Of a stretch of DNA of 64,000 nt, positions 1 through 9,302 are shown in pieces. Source of the DNA: CAVTUU01 sp045804965. GTDB taxonomy: Bacteria; Chloroflexota; Chloroflexia; Thermomicrobiales; UBA6265. The position numbers were made by a program, and so were the translations under genes. The notes below the pieces were generated by a model. The model was given only the letters and a program-made list of their open reading frames with translations. It was not told the DNA's origin and searched no databases. Position 1 is the stretch's first letter, and each line of letters begins with the position of its first letter. The stretch covers positions 199,253 to 263,252 of the forward strand of contig JBJMMD010000022.1 in NCBI GenBank assembly GCA_045804965.1, read 5' to 3'.

Positions 1-1179
1 CGTGCCCGGCAGTCTGGGGATGCCGAGGCGCTGGAGTTCTTCGTCGTCGTACGAAACAAAGCTTTCGTCGAGCGCGTCGGGCGGCTCTTCACCTTGCCGG
101 ATGCCGTCCAACGCGGCGGCGATTGCGACCGCGAATGCGAGGTACGGGTTCGCCATGGGATCGGGACTGCGAAGCTCAAGGGCGGTGTCTTCCTCTTCGG
201 CTAAGGAGGGCAGGCGAATGAGCGAGGCTTGACTGACGCGGGCCCAGGTCGCGTGGCGCGGGGCGCGATGTCCGGCGTTGAGCCGCTTGTACGAATTCAC
301 CGTCGGGCAGACGACCAGGCACATACCGGGAGCATGGGCGAGGAGACCGCCGATCACTTGCCGACCGATGAGCGAGAGCTCGTCGCGCTCGACCCGAAGC
401 GCGTCACCGCCGCCGGGAAAGCGGGAGAATTGCTGGAAGATATGCATGCCGGAGCCGGGCGCGTCCATCATCGGTTTCGGCATGAAAGTCGCGCGCAGAC
501 CGCGGCGCTGCGCGACCGTACGAATCACCTGCCGCGCGGTGATGAGCTGATCGGCCATACGCAACGCGCCGGTCGGTGGGAGATCGAGCTCCTCTTGACC
601 CGGGCCGGTCTCGTGATGAGCGCCGCCGACGCCGATCCCCATCTTCTGCAGGCTGGACAAGACTTCGTCGCGGGTCGCGGCGACGCGGTCCTCGCCGACA
701 TCGAAATAACCGGCGCCGTCGTGCGATCGAATCGGTGCCCCGAGTTCATCGGGCAGGAGGTAGAACTCGACCTCGATCCCGACCCGGTAATCGAACCCGG
801 CCTCGCGCGCGCTCGCGAGCGTGCGTACCAAAACACTGCGGGGATCGCCCGCGAAATGCTGACCGTCACGGCGCAAAACCGAGCAGCTCAATTGCGCTCG
901 CCGCTCGCCGTCTTCACTCTTGGGGAAGATCACGAGCGTGCTCGGATCGGGCACGAGATAGAGATCGAGCTCGACCTGGCGTAATCCGGTCAGGGCCGAG
1001 CCGTCGAAGCGGTAGCCTTGGCGCAGGACAGGCGCGAGCAATTCCACGGGGATCGTGAGCGCCTTCGCCCCGCCCGTGATATCGCTGAATTGAAGGTCAA
1101 TCAGCCGGACCGCCTGTTGGCTGATCCGGTCGAGCGCGGCTTCCGCGGCCGAGCGCTCGCCTTCGACCATTGTCACCAT
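1..1179 (-). CDS. glnA: Glutamine synthetase, C-terminus cut by window edge
   Basis: Condenses glutamate, ammonia and ATP to glutamine in the cytoplasm. The reverse strand reads open for 393 codons from the ATG at 1179 to the window edge. It carries the glutamine synthetase hallmarks in order: an N-terminal beta-grasp region with RFDGSAL, the catalytic core with EVEFYLL, the ATP/glutamate site GAHHETGPGQEE, and VNSYKRL near residue 294. A second in-frame ATG at 1170 is an alternative start. The C-terminal part, including any adenylylation loop, lies outside the window. It is divergent from the glutamate synthase gene at 1848, so the two GS-GOGAT genes share one upstream region. The TTAGGC-type inverted repeat at 1207-1223 lies 27 bases upstream of the start. 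The GlnA subtype, or a glutamylpolyamine-synthetase-like role, cannot be settled from this part. Confidence 0.93.
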   Translation of the reverse strand, partial: MVTMVEGERSAAEAALDRISQQAVRLIDLQFSDITGGAKALTIPVELLAPVLRQGYRFDGSALTGLRQVELDLYLVPDPSTLVIFPKSEDGERRAQLSCSVLRRDGQHFAGDPRSVLVRTLASAREAGFDYRVGIEVEFYLLPDELGAPIRSHDGAGYFDVGEDRVAATRDEVLSSLQKMGIGVGGAHHETGPGQEELDLPPTGALRMADQLITARQVIRTVAQRRGLRATFMPKPMMDAPGSGMHIFQQFSRFPGGGDALRVERDELSLIGRQVIGGLLAHAPGMCLVVCPTVNSYKRLNAGHRAPRHATWARVSQASLIRLPSLAEEEDTALELRSPDPMANPYLAFAVAIAAALDGIRQGEEPPDALDESFVSYDDEELQRLGIPRLPGT

Positions 1180-1206
1180 CGCGTTGTTGCCTCACTTCGC
1201 CAACAC

Positions 1207-1223
1207 TTAGGCGCAAAGCCCAA
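1207..1223. promoter_or_regulatory. TTAGGC-N5-GCCCAA inverted repeat, candidate operator of glnA
   Basis: TTAGGC, five bases, then GCCCAA: an inverted repeat with one mismatch, 27 bases upstream of the glnA start. The same motif in perfect form lies at 1528-1544 on the gltB side of the same divergent region. It does not match the GlnR/TnrA, NtcA or NtrC consensus sites known to me. Operator function is inferred from the repetition and the gene context. Confidence 0.4.
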
Positions 1224-1527
1224 CAAAATCGTGGCAGAAGCTTACCGCGACGACAAACGCGCCGCCACCTTCCGCGTTGGCTGATCGGCCAAGACTGACC
1301 CGGGGTAAATGCCGTGATCCGTCATTGAGCCCGCCCAGGCACAACTCAGTCGGCGGAAACCACCAGTCAACTGAACGAGAAACCGGTGAACTCATGTATA
1401 TTCAGTGGACGTTTGGCGTATCCCTGACGTCCAGTTCGGAACGATGGCGGAGCGAGCCGGTTTCCAACCATGTCGCCGGTGTCCATGCCAGCAAACAGTC
1501 GAGTCGGCACAACGGGGTGCGACGTTC
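1224..1527. other. Intergenic part of glnA-gltB divergent region
   Basis: No gene is supported here. The short open frames have no ribosome binding site or recognisable protein character. Promoters for glnA (leftward) and gltB (rightward) are expected within the 668 bases between the two genes, but no pair of hexamers stands out well enough to assign. Confidence 0.5.
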
Positions 1528-1544
1528 TTAGGCACTGCGCCTAA
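1528..1544. promoter_or_regulatory. Perfect TTAGGC-N5-GCCTAA palindrome, candidate operator
   Basis: Perfect 6+6 base inverted repeat with a 5-base spacer, 303 bases upstream of the gltB start. It matches the copy at 1207-1223 at 11 of 12 arm positions with identical spacing. The pair could bind one dimeric regulator that couples glutamine synthetase and glutamate synthase expression. The distance to gltB suggests a long leader or a distal promoter. Confidence 0.45.
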
Positions 1545-1847
1545 AACTCGAGACGAACGTCTTGACCGTCAGCACCTACGAGTTGGGACGGCCCGCTCGT
1601 AGACTGAAGGCGCGACCACGGCTCCGCTTCGCCGTGGCTGGGTTTGGAGGCTCAGCGGGCAATGATGCCGCCGTGATGCCCCACCCGCGTTCCCGATATC
1701 TCTGGTTTCTAGGTTTGCGATCAAGATCTGCGCGTGTCAGTTCACGTGCCCTGGGTCATTGTCCCGGTTAGGAGTGGCGACGGGGCTCCCTTTCCGGCCA
1801 TCGCTCGATCGATGCCGTGTGCGGTTGACCAGTTGAAAGGATGCGCC

Positions 1848-4800
1848 ATGCCGGGCAGACAGCAGATCGCTCCAGGCGCCGTCGCCCCCTTGTACGATCC
1901 CGCCTTCGAACATGACGCCTGCGGCGTCGGCCTCGTCGTCAACATCGCGGGGACTCCATCTCGCGAGATCGTTGAACGCGCGCTTGGCGGCTTGGTTAAT
2001 CTCACGCATCGTGGCGGTGTCGGTGCCGACGAACGGACCGGCGACGGCGCGGGCGTGCTCACCCAAATTCCGTACAAGCTCTTCGCGCCGATCCTCGCCA
2101 ACCAAGGACGAGGCGAACTCGGGCCCGGCGCGTACGCAGTGGCGATGATCTTTCTGCCTCAAGACGATGCCGGCTCCGTGGCCGCGCAACAGGCGATGCT
2201 TGCCGCGTTGGATGCGCACGATCTTGAGCTGATTGACTGCCGGACCGTGCCGGTTGATACATCGGTGCTTGGCCGGATCGCCGCCGAGACCCTGCCGCGC
2301 ATCGCCCAACTCTTCATCGCCAAACCGGACGGTCTCGACGGCGAAGGATTCGAGCGCACATTGCTGCTCGCCCGCAAGTCAGCCGAGCGCGCGGTCGATG
2401 CCGCGGGCATCGATGGCTTCTTCGTCGTTTCGATGTCGGCGCGGACGATCATCTACAAAGGGTTCTGTCTGCCCCAAGACCTCGCCGCGTTCTACACCGA
2501 TTTGCGCGATCCGACCTTCGAAAGCGCGATTGCGCTCTTTCATCAGCGGTACAGCACAAACACCTTGCCGACCTGGGCCATGGCCCAACCATTCCGCTTC
2601 ATCGCCCACAATGGCGAGATCAACACGGTCCAGGGCAACCGCGGCTGGATGCGGGCGCGGTCGGCGGGCCTGGCCTTCGAAGACGGCACGGGTTCCGAGG
2701 CGCTGGAGCCGATCGTCAGCCTCACCGGTAGCGATTCGCTGAGCCTCGACAACGTGCTCGAATTGCTGTACCACGGTGGCCGCTCGGTTCCGCACGCGCT
2801 GATGATGCTCGTGCCCGAACCATGGGAGCAGCTTCCGGAAATGCCCTGTGTCCGGCGCGCGTTCTACGATTACCATGCCGGCCTGATGGAACAATGGGAC
2901 GGGCCCGCCGCGCTCGCCTTCAGTGACGGCGTCGTCGCCGGGGCCACGCTCGATCGCAACGGGTTGCGCCCGCTGCGCTACGCCATCACCGACGACGGCA
3001 TCCTGATCGCCGGTTCCGAAGCGGGCACGGTCGCCGTCGACCAGGCGCGGATCGTGGAAAAGGGACGCCTCGGGCCAGGGCAGATGATCGTCGTCGACAC
3101 GGCGCGCGGTCTGGTCCTGCGCAACGACGATATTAAGGAAGAAGTCTCGGACCAGGCGCCCTACCTCGAGTGGTTGCGCGAGGGCCGGATCGAGATCAGA
3201 GCTGGCGATGACCTTCCGGCGTCGATGCCCGTCGAGCATTTGACCGCCACTCAGCGCGCGTTCGGCTACTCCTCCGAGGATGCCCGGCTGATTATCCACC
3301 CGATGGCGGGCGAGTCGAAAGAGCCGACCTGGTCGATGGGCGACGACGCCCCGCTGGCGGTCCTCTCGGAGCGGGCGCGGCCCTTACCCGCCTTTTTCCG
3401 GCAGCGCTTCGCGCAAGTGACCAATCCGCCGATTGATTCGCTGCGCGAGAAGCGGATCATGGCGCTCGATAGCTATGTCGGCCCGCGCGGCAACCTCTTG
3501 GTTGAGGATCCGGCCGCGGCGAGGCTGATCCATCTGCCGAGCGTGCTCATCACCGAGGCGCAGCTCGCGCAGATCAAGGCGCTCGCCGCTGGTCCAATCA
3601 GGACCGCAAAACTGTCAACGCTGTTCACCCCGAGCGACGACGGCTCATCACTCGTCCCGGCCGTCGACCGGCTGCTGGAAGTGGCGGAAGCCGCGGTGCG
3701 CGCTGGCACATCAGTGTTGATCTTGAGCGATCGCGGCGTCGACGAGACCCGGGCACCGATGTCGATGCTGCTGGCGGTGGCGGCGATTCACCACGATCTG
3801 ATCCGCAAGGGCCTGCGCATGCGGGTCGATCTGATCGCGGAAACCGGCGAGGTTTGGGATGTCCACCAGCTCGCCTGCCTGATCGGCTACGGCGCGGCGG
3901 CAGTGCATCCGTATCTCGCGCTGAACGCGGCCGGCGCCCTCGAAGGCGCGCGCGGATTCGACGGTCTGACGGACGCGGACCTCCAACACAACTACCTGAA
4001 AGCGCTCGAAAACGGATTCCTGAAAGTCTCCTCGAAAATGGGGATCTCGACCGCGACCGGCTATCGCGGGGCGCAAATCTTCGAAGCGATCGGCCTCGAC
4101 CCAGACGTGATCGACCGCTACTTCAGCGGCACGCCGTCCCGACTCGGCGGCGTCGGTCTGGCCGAAATTGGCGCTGACATCTACCGCCGCCACCACGAAG
4201 CCTTCGCCGAACCCGTCGCGAAGTTGCCGGATCCGGGCATCGTGCGCTTCCGCAAGGATGGCGAACCGCATGCGTTCAACCCGACCGCGGTCAAGGCGAT
4301 CCAGCAATTCGCCACCAGCAACGATCCGATCGATTTTCAAGCCTATCGCGAACTGGTCAAGGATCACCCGGCGACGGCTATCCGCGATCTGATGGCGATC
4401 AAGCCCCTCGGCGCGCCGATCCCGATCGGCGAGGTTGAACCGGCCACTGAGATCATGCGGCGCTTCGTGGTCACCGCGATGTCGCTTGGCGCGTTGAGCC
4501 CCGAGGCGTACCGGACGCTGGCGATCGCGATGAACCGGATCGGCGCCCGCAGCAACAGCGGCGAGGGCGGTGAGGATCCCCAATGGTACGACGAGCCGGG
4601 ACCGGATATTCCGCACAACTCGGTGAAGCAAGTTGCGTCCGGCCGCTTCGGCGTCACCGCACGCTACCTCTCGGAAGCTACTGAGCTCGAGATCAAGATG
4701 GCGCAGGGGTCGAAACCGGGCGAAGGCGGGCAACTGCCGGGTCACAAGGTGACCGAGTTCATCGCCCGCGTTCGCCACGCGGTGCCGGGGCTGCCGTTGA

Positions 4801-6335
4801 TTTCACCACCACCGCATCATGACATTTACAGCATCGAAGACCTGGCCCAGCTCATCTATGACCTGCGGCAATGCAATCCGCGGGCGAAGATCGGGGTCAA
4901 GCTCGTTTCGGAAGCGGGCGTTGGCACTGTCGCCGCGGGCGTCGCAAAGGCGCGGGCCGACTACATCCTGATTTCCGGTCACGCCGGGGGCACGGGCGCC
5001 TCGCCCCTGGCCTCGATCAAGCACGCCGGCTGTCCATGGGAGCTCGGTCTTGCCGAAACCCAGCAAACACTGGTGATGAACGGGCTCCGCTCGCGCGTCC
5101 GCCTGCGCACTGACGGCGGTCTGAAGACGCCGGAAGACGTGGTGATGGCGGCGATGCTGGGGGCGGAGGAGTACGGCTTCGGCACGTCGGTCCTGGTCGC
5201 CATGGGATGCGACATGGCTCGGCAATGCCATTTGAATAGCTGCCCGACCGGAATCGCGACGCAGAAAGAGGATCTGCGCAAGAAGTTCGCGGGCTCGCCA
5301 GAGCTCGTGATCAACTATTTCACTCAGCTCGCTGGTGGGATCCGCGAGGTGCTCGCCGCGATCGGCGCCCGGTCGTTGGACGACATCATCGGCCGCTCCG
5401 ATCTCTTAACGCAAGCCCCGGCCGAGGGCCGCGCCGGTGCCCTCAATTTGAGCGCCCTCTTCGCCGAACCAGCTGCGATCGACGCTCGCAAGAAGACGAT
5501 TGACGTGCGCGACACCACGCCGACCCTTGACGACAAGATGCTCGAGATCATCGGTCCCGCCCTCCGCGATGGCCGATCGGTGAGCATCAGCGAGGCGATC
5601 GCGACCCCGAACCGCACGGTTGGCGCCAAGATCGCGGGCGAGATCACCCTGCGCCAGGGTTCCGAGCCGCTCGCCGCCGGCCGGATTACCTGCCAGTTCC
5701 AGGGCAGCGCCGGCCAGAGTTTCGGCGCGTTCAGCGTCCATGGCATGCGCCTTCTGCTTCAAGGCGAAGCGAACGACTACGTCGGTAAGGGCATGTCCGG
5801 TGGCGAGATTGCGGTCATGCCGCCCCGGGACGCGCAATTCACGACACCGCAGGTCATCGCCGGCAACACGATCTTGTACGGCGCCACCGGCGGCGCACTC
5901 TTCATCGCTGGCAAGGTCGGCGAGCGCTTCGCCGTCCGTAATAGCGGCGCGGTGGCCGTCGTCGAAGGCACGGGCGATCACTGCTGCGAATACATGACCG
6001 GCGGTATGGCGGTGATCCTCGGCCCCACCGGACGCAACTTTGGTGCGGGCATGACCAACGGTCTCGCCTATGTCCTCGACGTCGATGGCGCACTCGACAG
6101 CCGGATGAATCACGATTCGGTCCTCCTCGAGCGGGTGACTGATGATGACGATGCCGCAGATGTCCGCGAGGTGATTGAGCGCCACGTTCAACTCACCCAC
6201 AGTCGGCACGCGCAATCGCTGCTCGCGAATTGGGAACAGACAGTTGCCCAGATGTGGAAGGTGATCCCGCGGGCGACACTGCTGCTCGCCGTGGCCGAGC
6301 CTGAGGAAGTCGAGGCCAAAGGCGCCGCCGACTAA
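1848..6335 (+). CDS. gltB: Glutamate synthase, large (alpha) subunit
   Basis: Transfers the amide of glutamine to 2-oxoglutarate, giving two glutamates. It is 1495 residues long, normal for the family. The chosen ATG has GAAAGG seven bases upstream; earlier in-frame starts lack this. The first 24 residues would be the propeptide, so Cys25 in DACGVGLV becomes the N-terminal nucleophile of the Ntn amidotransferase domain. Then follow the central domain, the FMN-binding synthase domain (NSGEGGEDP, GHAGGTGASP) and the C-terminal GXGXG beta-helix (from about residue 1290). Cys1121, Cys1127 and Cys1132 (C-x5-C-x4-C) would ligate the 3Fe-4S cluster. No gltD-like small subunit lies beside it, so the electron donor could be ferredoxin or a GltD encoded elsewhere. 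It forms the GS-GOGAT pair with the divergent glnA. Confidence 0.96.
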   Translation: MPGRQQIAPGAVAPLYDPAFEHDACGVGLVVNIAGTPSREIVERALGGLVNLTHRGGVGADERTGDGAGVLTQIPYKLFAPILANQGRGELGPGAYAVAMIFLPQDDAGSVAAQQAMLAALDAHDLELIDCRTVPVDTSVLGRIAAETLPRIAQLFIAKPDGLDGEGFERTLLLARKSAERAVDAAGIDGFFVVSMSARTIIYKGFCLPQDLAAFYTDLRDPTFESAIALFHQRYSTNTLPTWAMAQPFRFIAHNGEINTVQGNRGWMRARSAGLAFEDGTGSEALEPIVSLTGSDSLSLDNVLELLYHGGRSVPHALMMLVPEPWEQLPEMPCVRRAFYDYHAGLMEQWDGPAALAFSDGVVAGATLDRNGLRPLRYAITDDGILIAGSEAGTVAVDQARIVEKGRLGPGQMIVVDTARGLVLRNDDIKEEVSDQAPYLEWLREGRIEIRAGDDLPASMPVEHLTATQRAFGYSSEDARLIIHPMAGESKEPTWSMGDDAPLAVLSERARPLPAFFRQRFAQVTNPPIDSLREKRIMALDSYVGPRGNLLVEDPAAARLIHLPSVLITEAQLAQIKALAAGPIRTAKLSTLFTPSDDGSSLVPAVDRLLEVAEAAVRAGTSVLILSDRGVDETRAPMSMLLAVAAIHHDLIRKGLRMRVDLIAETGEVWDVHQLACLIGYGAAAVHPYLALNAAGALEGARGFDGLTDADLQHNYLKALENGFLKVSSKMGISTATGYRGAQIFEAIGLDPDVIDRYFSGTPSRLGGVGLAEIGADIYRRHHEAFAEPVAKLPDPGIVRFRKDGEPHAFNPTAVKAIQQFATSNDPIDFQAYRELVKDHPATAIRDLMAIKPLGAPIPIGEVEPATEIMRRFVVTAMSLGALSPEAYRTLAIAMNRIGARSNSGEGGEDPQWYDEPGPDIPHNSVKQVASGRFGVTARYLSEATELEIKMAQGSKPGEGGQLPGHKVTEFIARVRHAVPGLPLISPPPHHDIYSIEDLAQLIYDLRQCNPRAKIGVKLVSEAGVGTVAAGVAKARADYILISGHAGGTGASPLASIKHAGCPWELGLAETQQTLVMNGLRSRVRLRTDGGLKTPEDVVMAAMLGAEEYGFGTSVLVAMGCDMARQCHLNSCPTGIATQKEDLRKKFAGSPELVINYFTQLAGGIREVLAAIGARSLDDIIGRSDLLTQAPAEGRAGALNLSALFAEPAAIDARKKTIDVRDTTPTLDDKMLEIIGPALRDGRSVSISEAIATPNRTVGAKIAGEITLRQGSEPLAAGRITCQFQGSAGQSFGAFSVHGMRLLLQGEANDYVGKGMSGGEIAVMPPRDAQFTTPQVIAGNTILYGATGGALFIAGKVGERFAVRNSGAVAVVEGTGDHCCEYMTGGMAVILGPTGRNFGAGMTNGLAYVLDVDGALDSRMNHDSVLLERVTDDDDAADVREVIERHVQLTHSRHAQSLLANWEQTVAQMWKVIPRATLLLAVAEPEEVEAKGAAD

Positions 6336-6431
6336 TTCCGCGCCACAAACCATCCGCCGCGCAGGCGACCGCGTCATCGCGCCCTCGGTCATCTTTGGGT
6401 GAAGAGCTCCCTCACCCGGCCCTGCGGGCCA

Positions 6432-6546
6432 CCCTCGCCCTCGCGAGGGCGAGGGACAGTCATCGTGGCCGTTGAAAGTGCTGGCGTCGCTTTACACGAA
6501 CCGCTCAGTTCAGTCGGTTCCCCTTCTCCCGTGCGCGGGAGAAGGG
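6432..6546. repeat. Two adjacent REP-like palindromes
   Basis: The 305-base space after gltB holds a perfect 24-base GC palindrome at 6432-6455 (arms CCCTCGCCCTCG). A second hairpin has arms CCCTTCTCCCG at 6521-6531 and 6536-6546 around a 4-base loop. Both are followed by G-rich tracts that resemble dispersed intergenic repeats more than T-tailed terminators. A related CCTCACCCG stem lies at about 9238-9265. They may still help end gltB transcription. Confidence 0.6.
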
Positions 6547-6640
6547 ACCGGGGGTTGAGGGAACTCCTTCGGGTGCGGCTCTACCCGTTGCGCACAGCTC
6601 CGTTCGCCACCCGCTAAACTCTCACATTGGGAGGACCATA

Positions 6641-7312
6641 ATGCGCGGGGTTCGGATTGTGGGCCGGGGGTTGCACGATACGCTCGAGCACCTGTTGGCG
6701 TTCTCGGTGGTGTCACTCGCGTGGTGGGCGGGGGTGCTGCTCATCGTCACCGCGCCGGCGGCGACGCTGGCGCTGTTCGTGCATGCCGATCCACGTATCG
6801 GCACTGAGAAAGACCGGCCGACTTCGGGCGAAACGCTCGGCTACTTGCGCGCGCATTTCTTTCAGAGCTGGAAACTGGCGCTGTTCACGGCTCCACTGAT
6901 TGCCGTGCTTCTGATCAACATCGCGACGAATCGGCCCGGCGAGAACGCATTCGGCGTGCTGGCCCCGGTGTGGCTTTTCCTGCTGTTGGTCGTGGTGTTC
7001 ATCACCTCTAGCGCGTATACGCACGTTGCGCTGCTCGAGTTCCGGGTCGGTGAAGCTCTGAAGCAAAGTGCCTTACTGACTGCGGCAAACGTTCCCAGGG
7101 TTTTCATCGTGGCGCTGCTGCTTTGGTTCCTGCTCGCCTTCGGCGCGGTCCTGGTAGTGCCGCTGGCGATGTTTCTGCCCGCGACCTTCGCGGCCACGAT
7201 CAATCGATTCGTCTTTGACGCGCGCGATATACCGGTGGTCGACCCGCTCGCGCCGACCGACGAGCGGATGATCGAAGAACAACGCCGGCGAGAGTCCAGG
7301 TTCGGCCCGTAG
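6641..7312 (+). CDS. DUF624-type (YesL-like) membrane protein
   Basis: Predicted 223-residue integral membrane protein with hydrophobic segments near residues 20-45, 78-95, 105-128 and 155-185. The short soluble loop before the second segment (about residues 48-78) and the overall size fit the DUF624/YesL family. That family is often encoded beside carbohydrate ABC importers, and its biochemical role is unknown. The start is the ATG with GGAGG about six bases upstream. It is convergent with the sugar permease gene and ends two bases before it, which supports a functional tie to that transporter. Confidence 0.7.
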   Translation: MRGVRIVGRGLHDTLEHLLAFSVVSLAWWAGVLLIVTAPAATLALFVHADPRIGTEKDRPTSGETLGYLRAHFFQSWKLALFTAPLIAVLLINIATNRPGENAFGVLAPVWLFLLLVVVFITSSAYTHVALLEFRVGEALKQSALLTAANVPRVFIVALLLWFLLAFGAVLVVPLAMFLPATFAATINRFVFDARDIPVVDPLAPTDERMIEEQRRRESRFGP

Positions 7313-7314
7313 GG

Positions 7315-8205
7315 TTAACCCTTGATCCCGCTCCGGCTCTGCCCTTCGACGAACCAACGCTGGAAGATGAGATAGAAGATCGCGATCGGCACCGTGCTAA
7401 GCACGGCGATCGCCATCAGCGTCGGCCAGTCGGTGTAATGCGCCTTGTAGAAATAGGCGAGGCCGAGCGGCATGGTGCGCAGATGCGCGCTACTAATGAA
7501 GATGACCGGCTCGAGGAACCAGTTCCAGCTCCCCTGGAAGCTGAAGATGGCGACGGCGGTCACGGCCGGCATCGCATTCGGTAACGCGATTTGGGCAAAG
7601 ATGCGGTAACGGCTGGCGCCGTCAACGCGGGCCGCTTCCTCCAACTCTCGAGGAAACGACTCGAAGAATTGCTTCATCAAGAAGATCGGGAAGGCGTCGG
7701 TGAGGAACGGCAAGGTCAGCGCCCAATACGAATCGAGCATGTGCAGGTCCTTGAGCAGGATGAATTGAGGCACGACCTTGACGATACCGGGGACGATGAT
7801 CGTGCTCAGGATCATGAGAAAGAGAATCCGCCGGCCGGGGAATTGCATGCGGGCGAACGCATAGCCCGCAGTCGTGGCCGTGAATGCCCGGCCGACCACC
7901 CAGGCGGCCGCCACAATTGCGCTATTGAGAAACCAGCGGTCGATATCCGACCGTAAAACCTCGCGGTAGGCGTCAAACGAGATCTGATCCGGCCAGAAAA
8001 GCCCTTTCAGCGATAAGAGCTGATTCGCTTCGGCAGGTGTCTTCAGCGAGGTCGTGACCGAGAAGATGAAAGGCACGAACATGATCAGCGCAAAAAGGAC
8101 AAGCGCGACATAGGCGACGATCTTGAGGACGAGATCGAGCGTTCTTGATTCGCCGACCGTCGCTACCGCTTGCGGTGGTGCGAGTTCTCTCGTGACAACG
8201 GCCAC
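7315..8205 (-). CDS. Carbohydrate ABC transporter permease, MalG/AraQ type
   Basis: Inner-membrane permease of 296 residues with six predicted spanning segments. It has the cytoplasmic EAA coupling loop typical of the family, around ELEEAARVDGASRYRIF. The N-terminal segment and the final W-F-V-E-G-Q-S-R-S-G-x-K-G tail are those of MalG-like subunits of CUT1 importers. It is the last gene of the minus-strand order: binding protein, MalF-like permease, MalG-like permease, with 22 bases to the upstream gene. The sugar cannot be told from the permease. No ATPase gene is in this cluster, so a shared MsmK-like ATPase encoded elsewhere is likely. Confidence 0.9.
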   Translation of the reverse strand: MAVVTRELAPPQAVATVGESRTLDLVLKIVAYVALVLFALIMFVPFIFSVTTSLKTPAEANQLLSLKGLFWPDQISFDAYREVLRSDIDRWFLNSAIVAAAWVVGRAFTATTAGYAFARMQFPGRRILFLMILSTIIVPGIVKVVPQFILLKDLHMLDSYWALTLPFLTDAFPIFLMKQFFESFPRELEEAARVDGASRYRIFAQIALPNAMPAVTAVAIFSFQGSWNWFLEPVIFISSAHLRTMPLGLAYFYKAHYTDWPTLMAIAVLSTVPIAIFYLIFQRWFVEGQSRSGIKG

Positions 8206-8227
8206 TGTCTGCTACTCCACCAATGCT

Positions 8228-9214
8228 CTAGCGCTCGACCGCCTCGCCGGCGAGCCGTTGTTGGATGAAATAAATCGTCAAGACCATCGAGAGCAGCACC
8301 ATCGCGATCGACGCGGCATAGCCGAAGCCGGCCCCGAATTGAAACGCTTCCGAATAAATGAGATAGACGAGGGTCGTCGTGGTCTTCGCTGGTCCGCCTT
8401 CGCTCATCACCCAGATCTGGTCAAAGACCTGGAAGCAACCGATGAATCCGATGGTGAGGACAAACAGAGTGACGGGTTTGATCAAGGGAACCGTGATGTC
8501 GCGAAAGAGACGAAAACGAGAGGCGCCGTCGAGCGCGGCCGCTTCATAGACCTCGGTTGGCATGTCCTGCAGGCCGGCCAGGAAGATGACCATCATCGTT
8601 CCGGTCGTTGTCCAGATGTTCAGCAGCATGATCGAGAGCAACGCCACACTCGGACCCTGTAACCAAACTGAAACATGGTCGATGCCAAGATGGCTGAGGG
8701 CAATCTCAATCACGCCGCGGGGATTCGCCAACCACACCGGGCGTGGCGTGGGAAACCCGAGCGATTTGAGCACGTAATTGATCAGCCCTCGGCTGGAATA
8801 CATCCAGAGGAAGATGATCGAGACGACGACCGACGAGCTGATCGACGGGAAATAGAACGACGTGCGGAAGAAGGTGCGGCCGCGAATCCTCCGGTTCGCC
8901 AACACCGCCAATACGAGACCAGTTGTGGTTTGCACAGGGACGACGATAGCGGCGTACCAACACGTGTTGCGGAACGCGGTCCAGAAATCCTCGTCATGAA
9001 TGAGGGTACGGTAGTTGTCGAGCCCGACCCAGGTGCGTCCAGGCGAAACGAGCTCCCACTTGAAGAAGCTGATGAAGATCGCGTAGAGCACTGGTCCGAA
9101 GATGAAAATGACATAGATCAGCATCGCCGGCAGGATGAAGATCCAGCCGGCAAGGGCGTCTTCGGCGTTGAGTGGGCTGCGGCGCCGGCCGCGCCGCAGC
9201 GTAAGCGTCGCCAT
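8228..9214 (-). CDS. Carbohydrate ABC transporter permease, MalF/UgpA type
   Basis: Inner-membrane permease of 328 residues. A first spanning segment follows a basic N-terminus (residues about 22-45). A periplasmic loop precedes the core, and the EAA loop reads VYEAAALDGASRFRLFRDIT. This is the usual partner of a MalG-like subunit in CUT1 importers and sits directly upstream of one. The binding-protein gene lies 88 bases upstream. That gap holds a CCTCACCCG stem-loop at about 9238-9265, which could attenuate transcription so that the binding protein is made in excess. Confidence 0.9.
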   Translation of the reverse strand: MATLTLRRGRRRSPLNAEDALAGWIFILPAMLIYVIFIFGPVLYAIFISFFKWELVSPGRTWVGLDNYRTLIHDEDFWTAFRNTCWYAAIVVPVQTTTGLVLAVLANRRIRGRTFFRTSFYFPSISSSVVVSIIFLWMYSSRGLINYVLKSLGFPTPRPVWLANPRGVIEIALSHLGIDHVSVWLQGPSVALLSIMLLNIWTTTGTMMVIFLAGLQDMPTEVYEAAALDGASRFRLFRDITVPLIKPVTLFVLTIGFIGCFQVFDQIWVMSEGGPAKTTTTLVYLIYSEAFQFGAGFGYAASIAMVLLSMVLTIYFIQQRLAGEAVER

Positions 9215-9302
9215 AGACTGCTCGCGGGTGGAGCGCCCTCACCCGGCCAGCAGGGACGGGTGAGGCCGGTCATCGGGTGATTGTTAGTGCATTGCTAGTA
9301 GT

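Noticed and set aside
229..984. Long plus-strand open frame
   Set aside because: It is antisense to glutamine synthetase, whose motifs are unambiguous on the minus strand.
2379..4778. Long minus-strand frames (2379-3299 and 3711-4778)
   Set aside because: They lie opposite gltB and have no family resemblance; high GC creates antisense frames.
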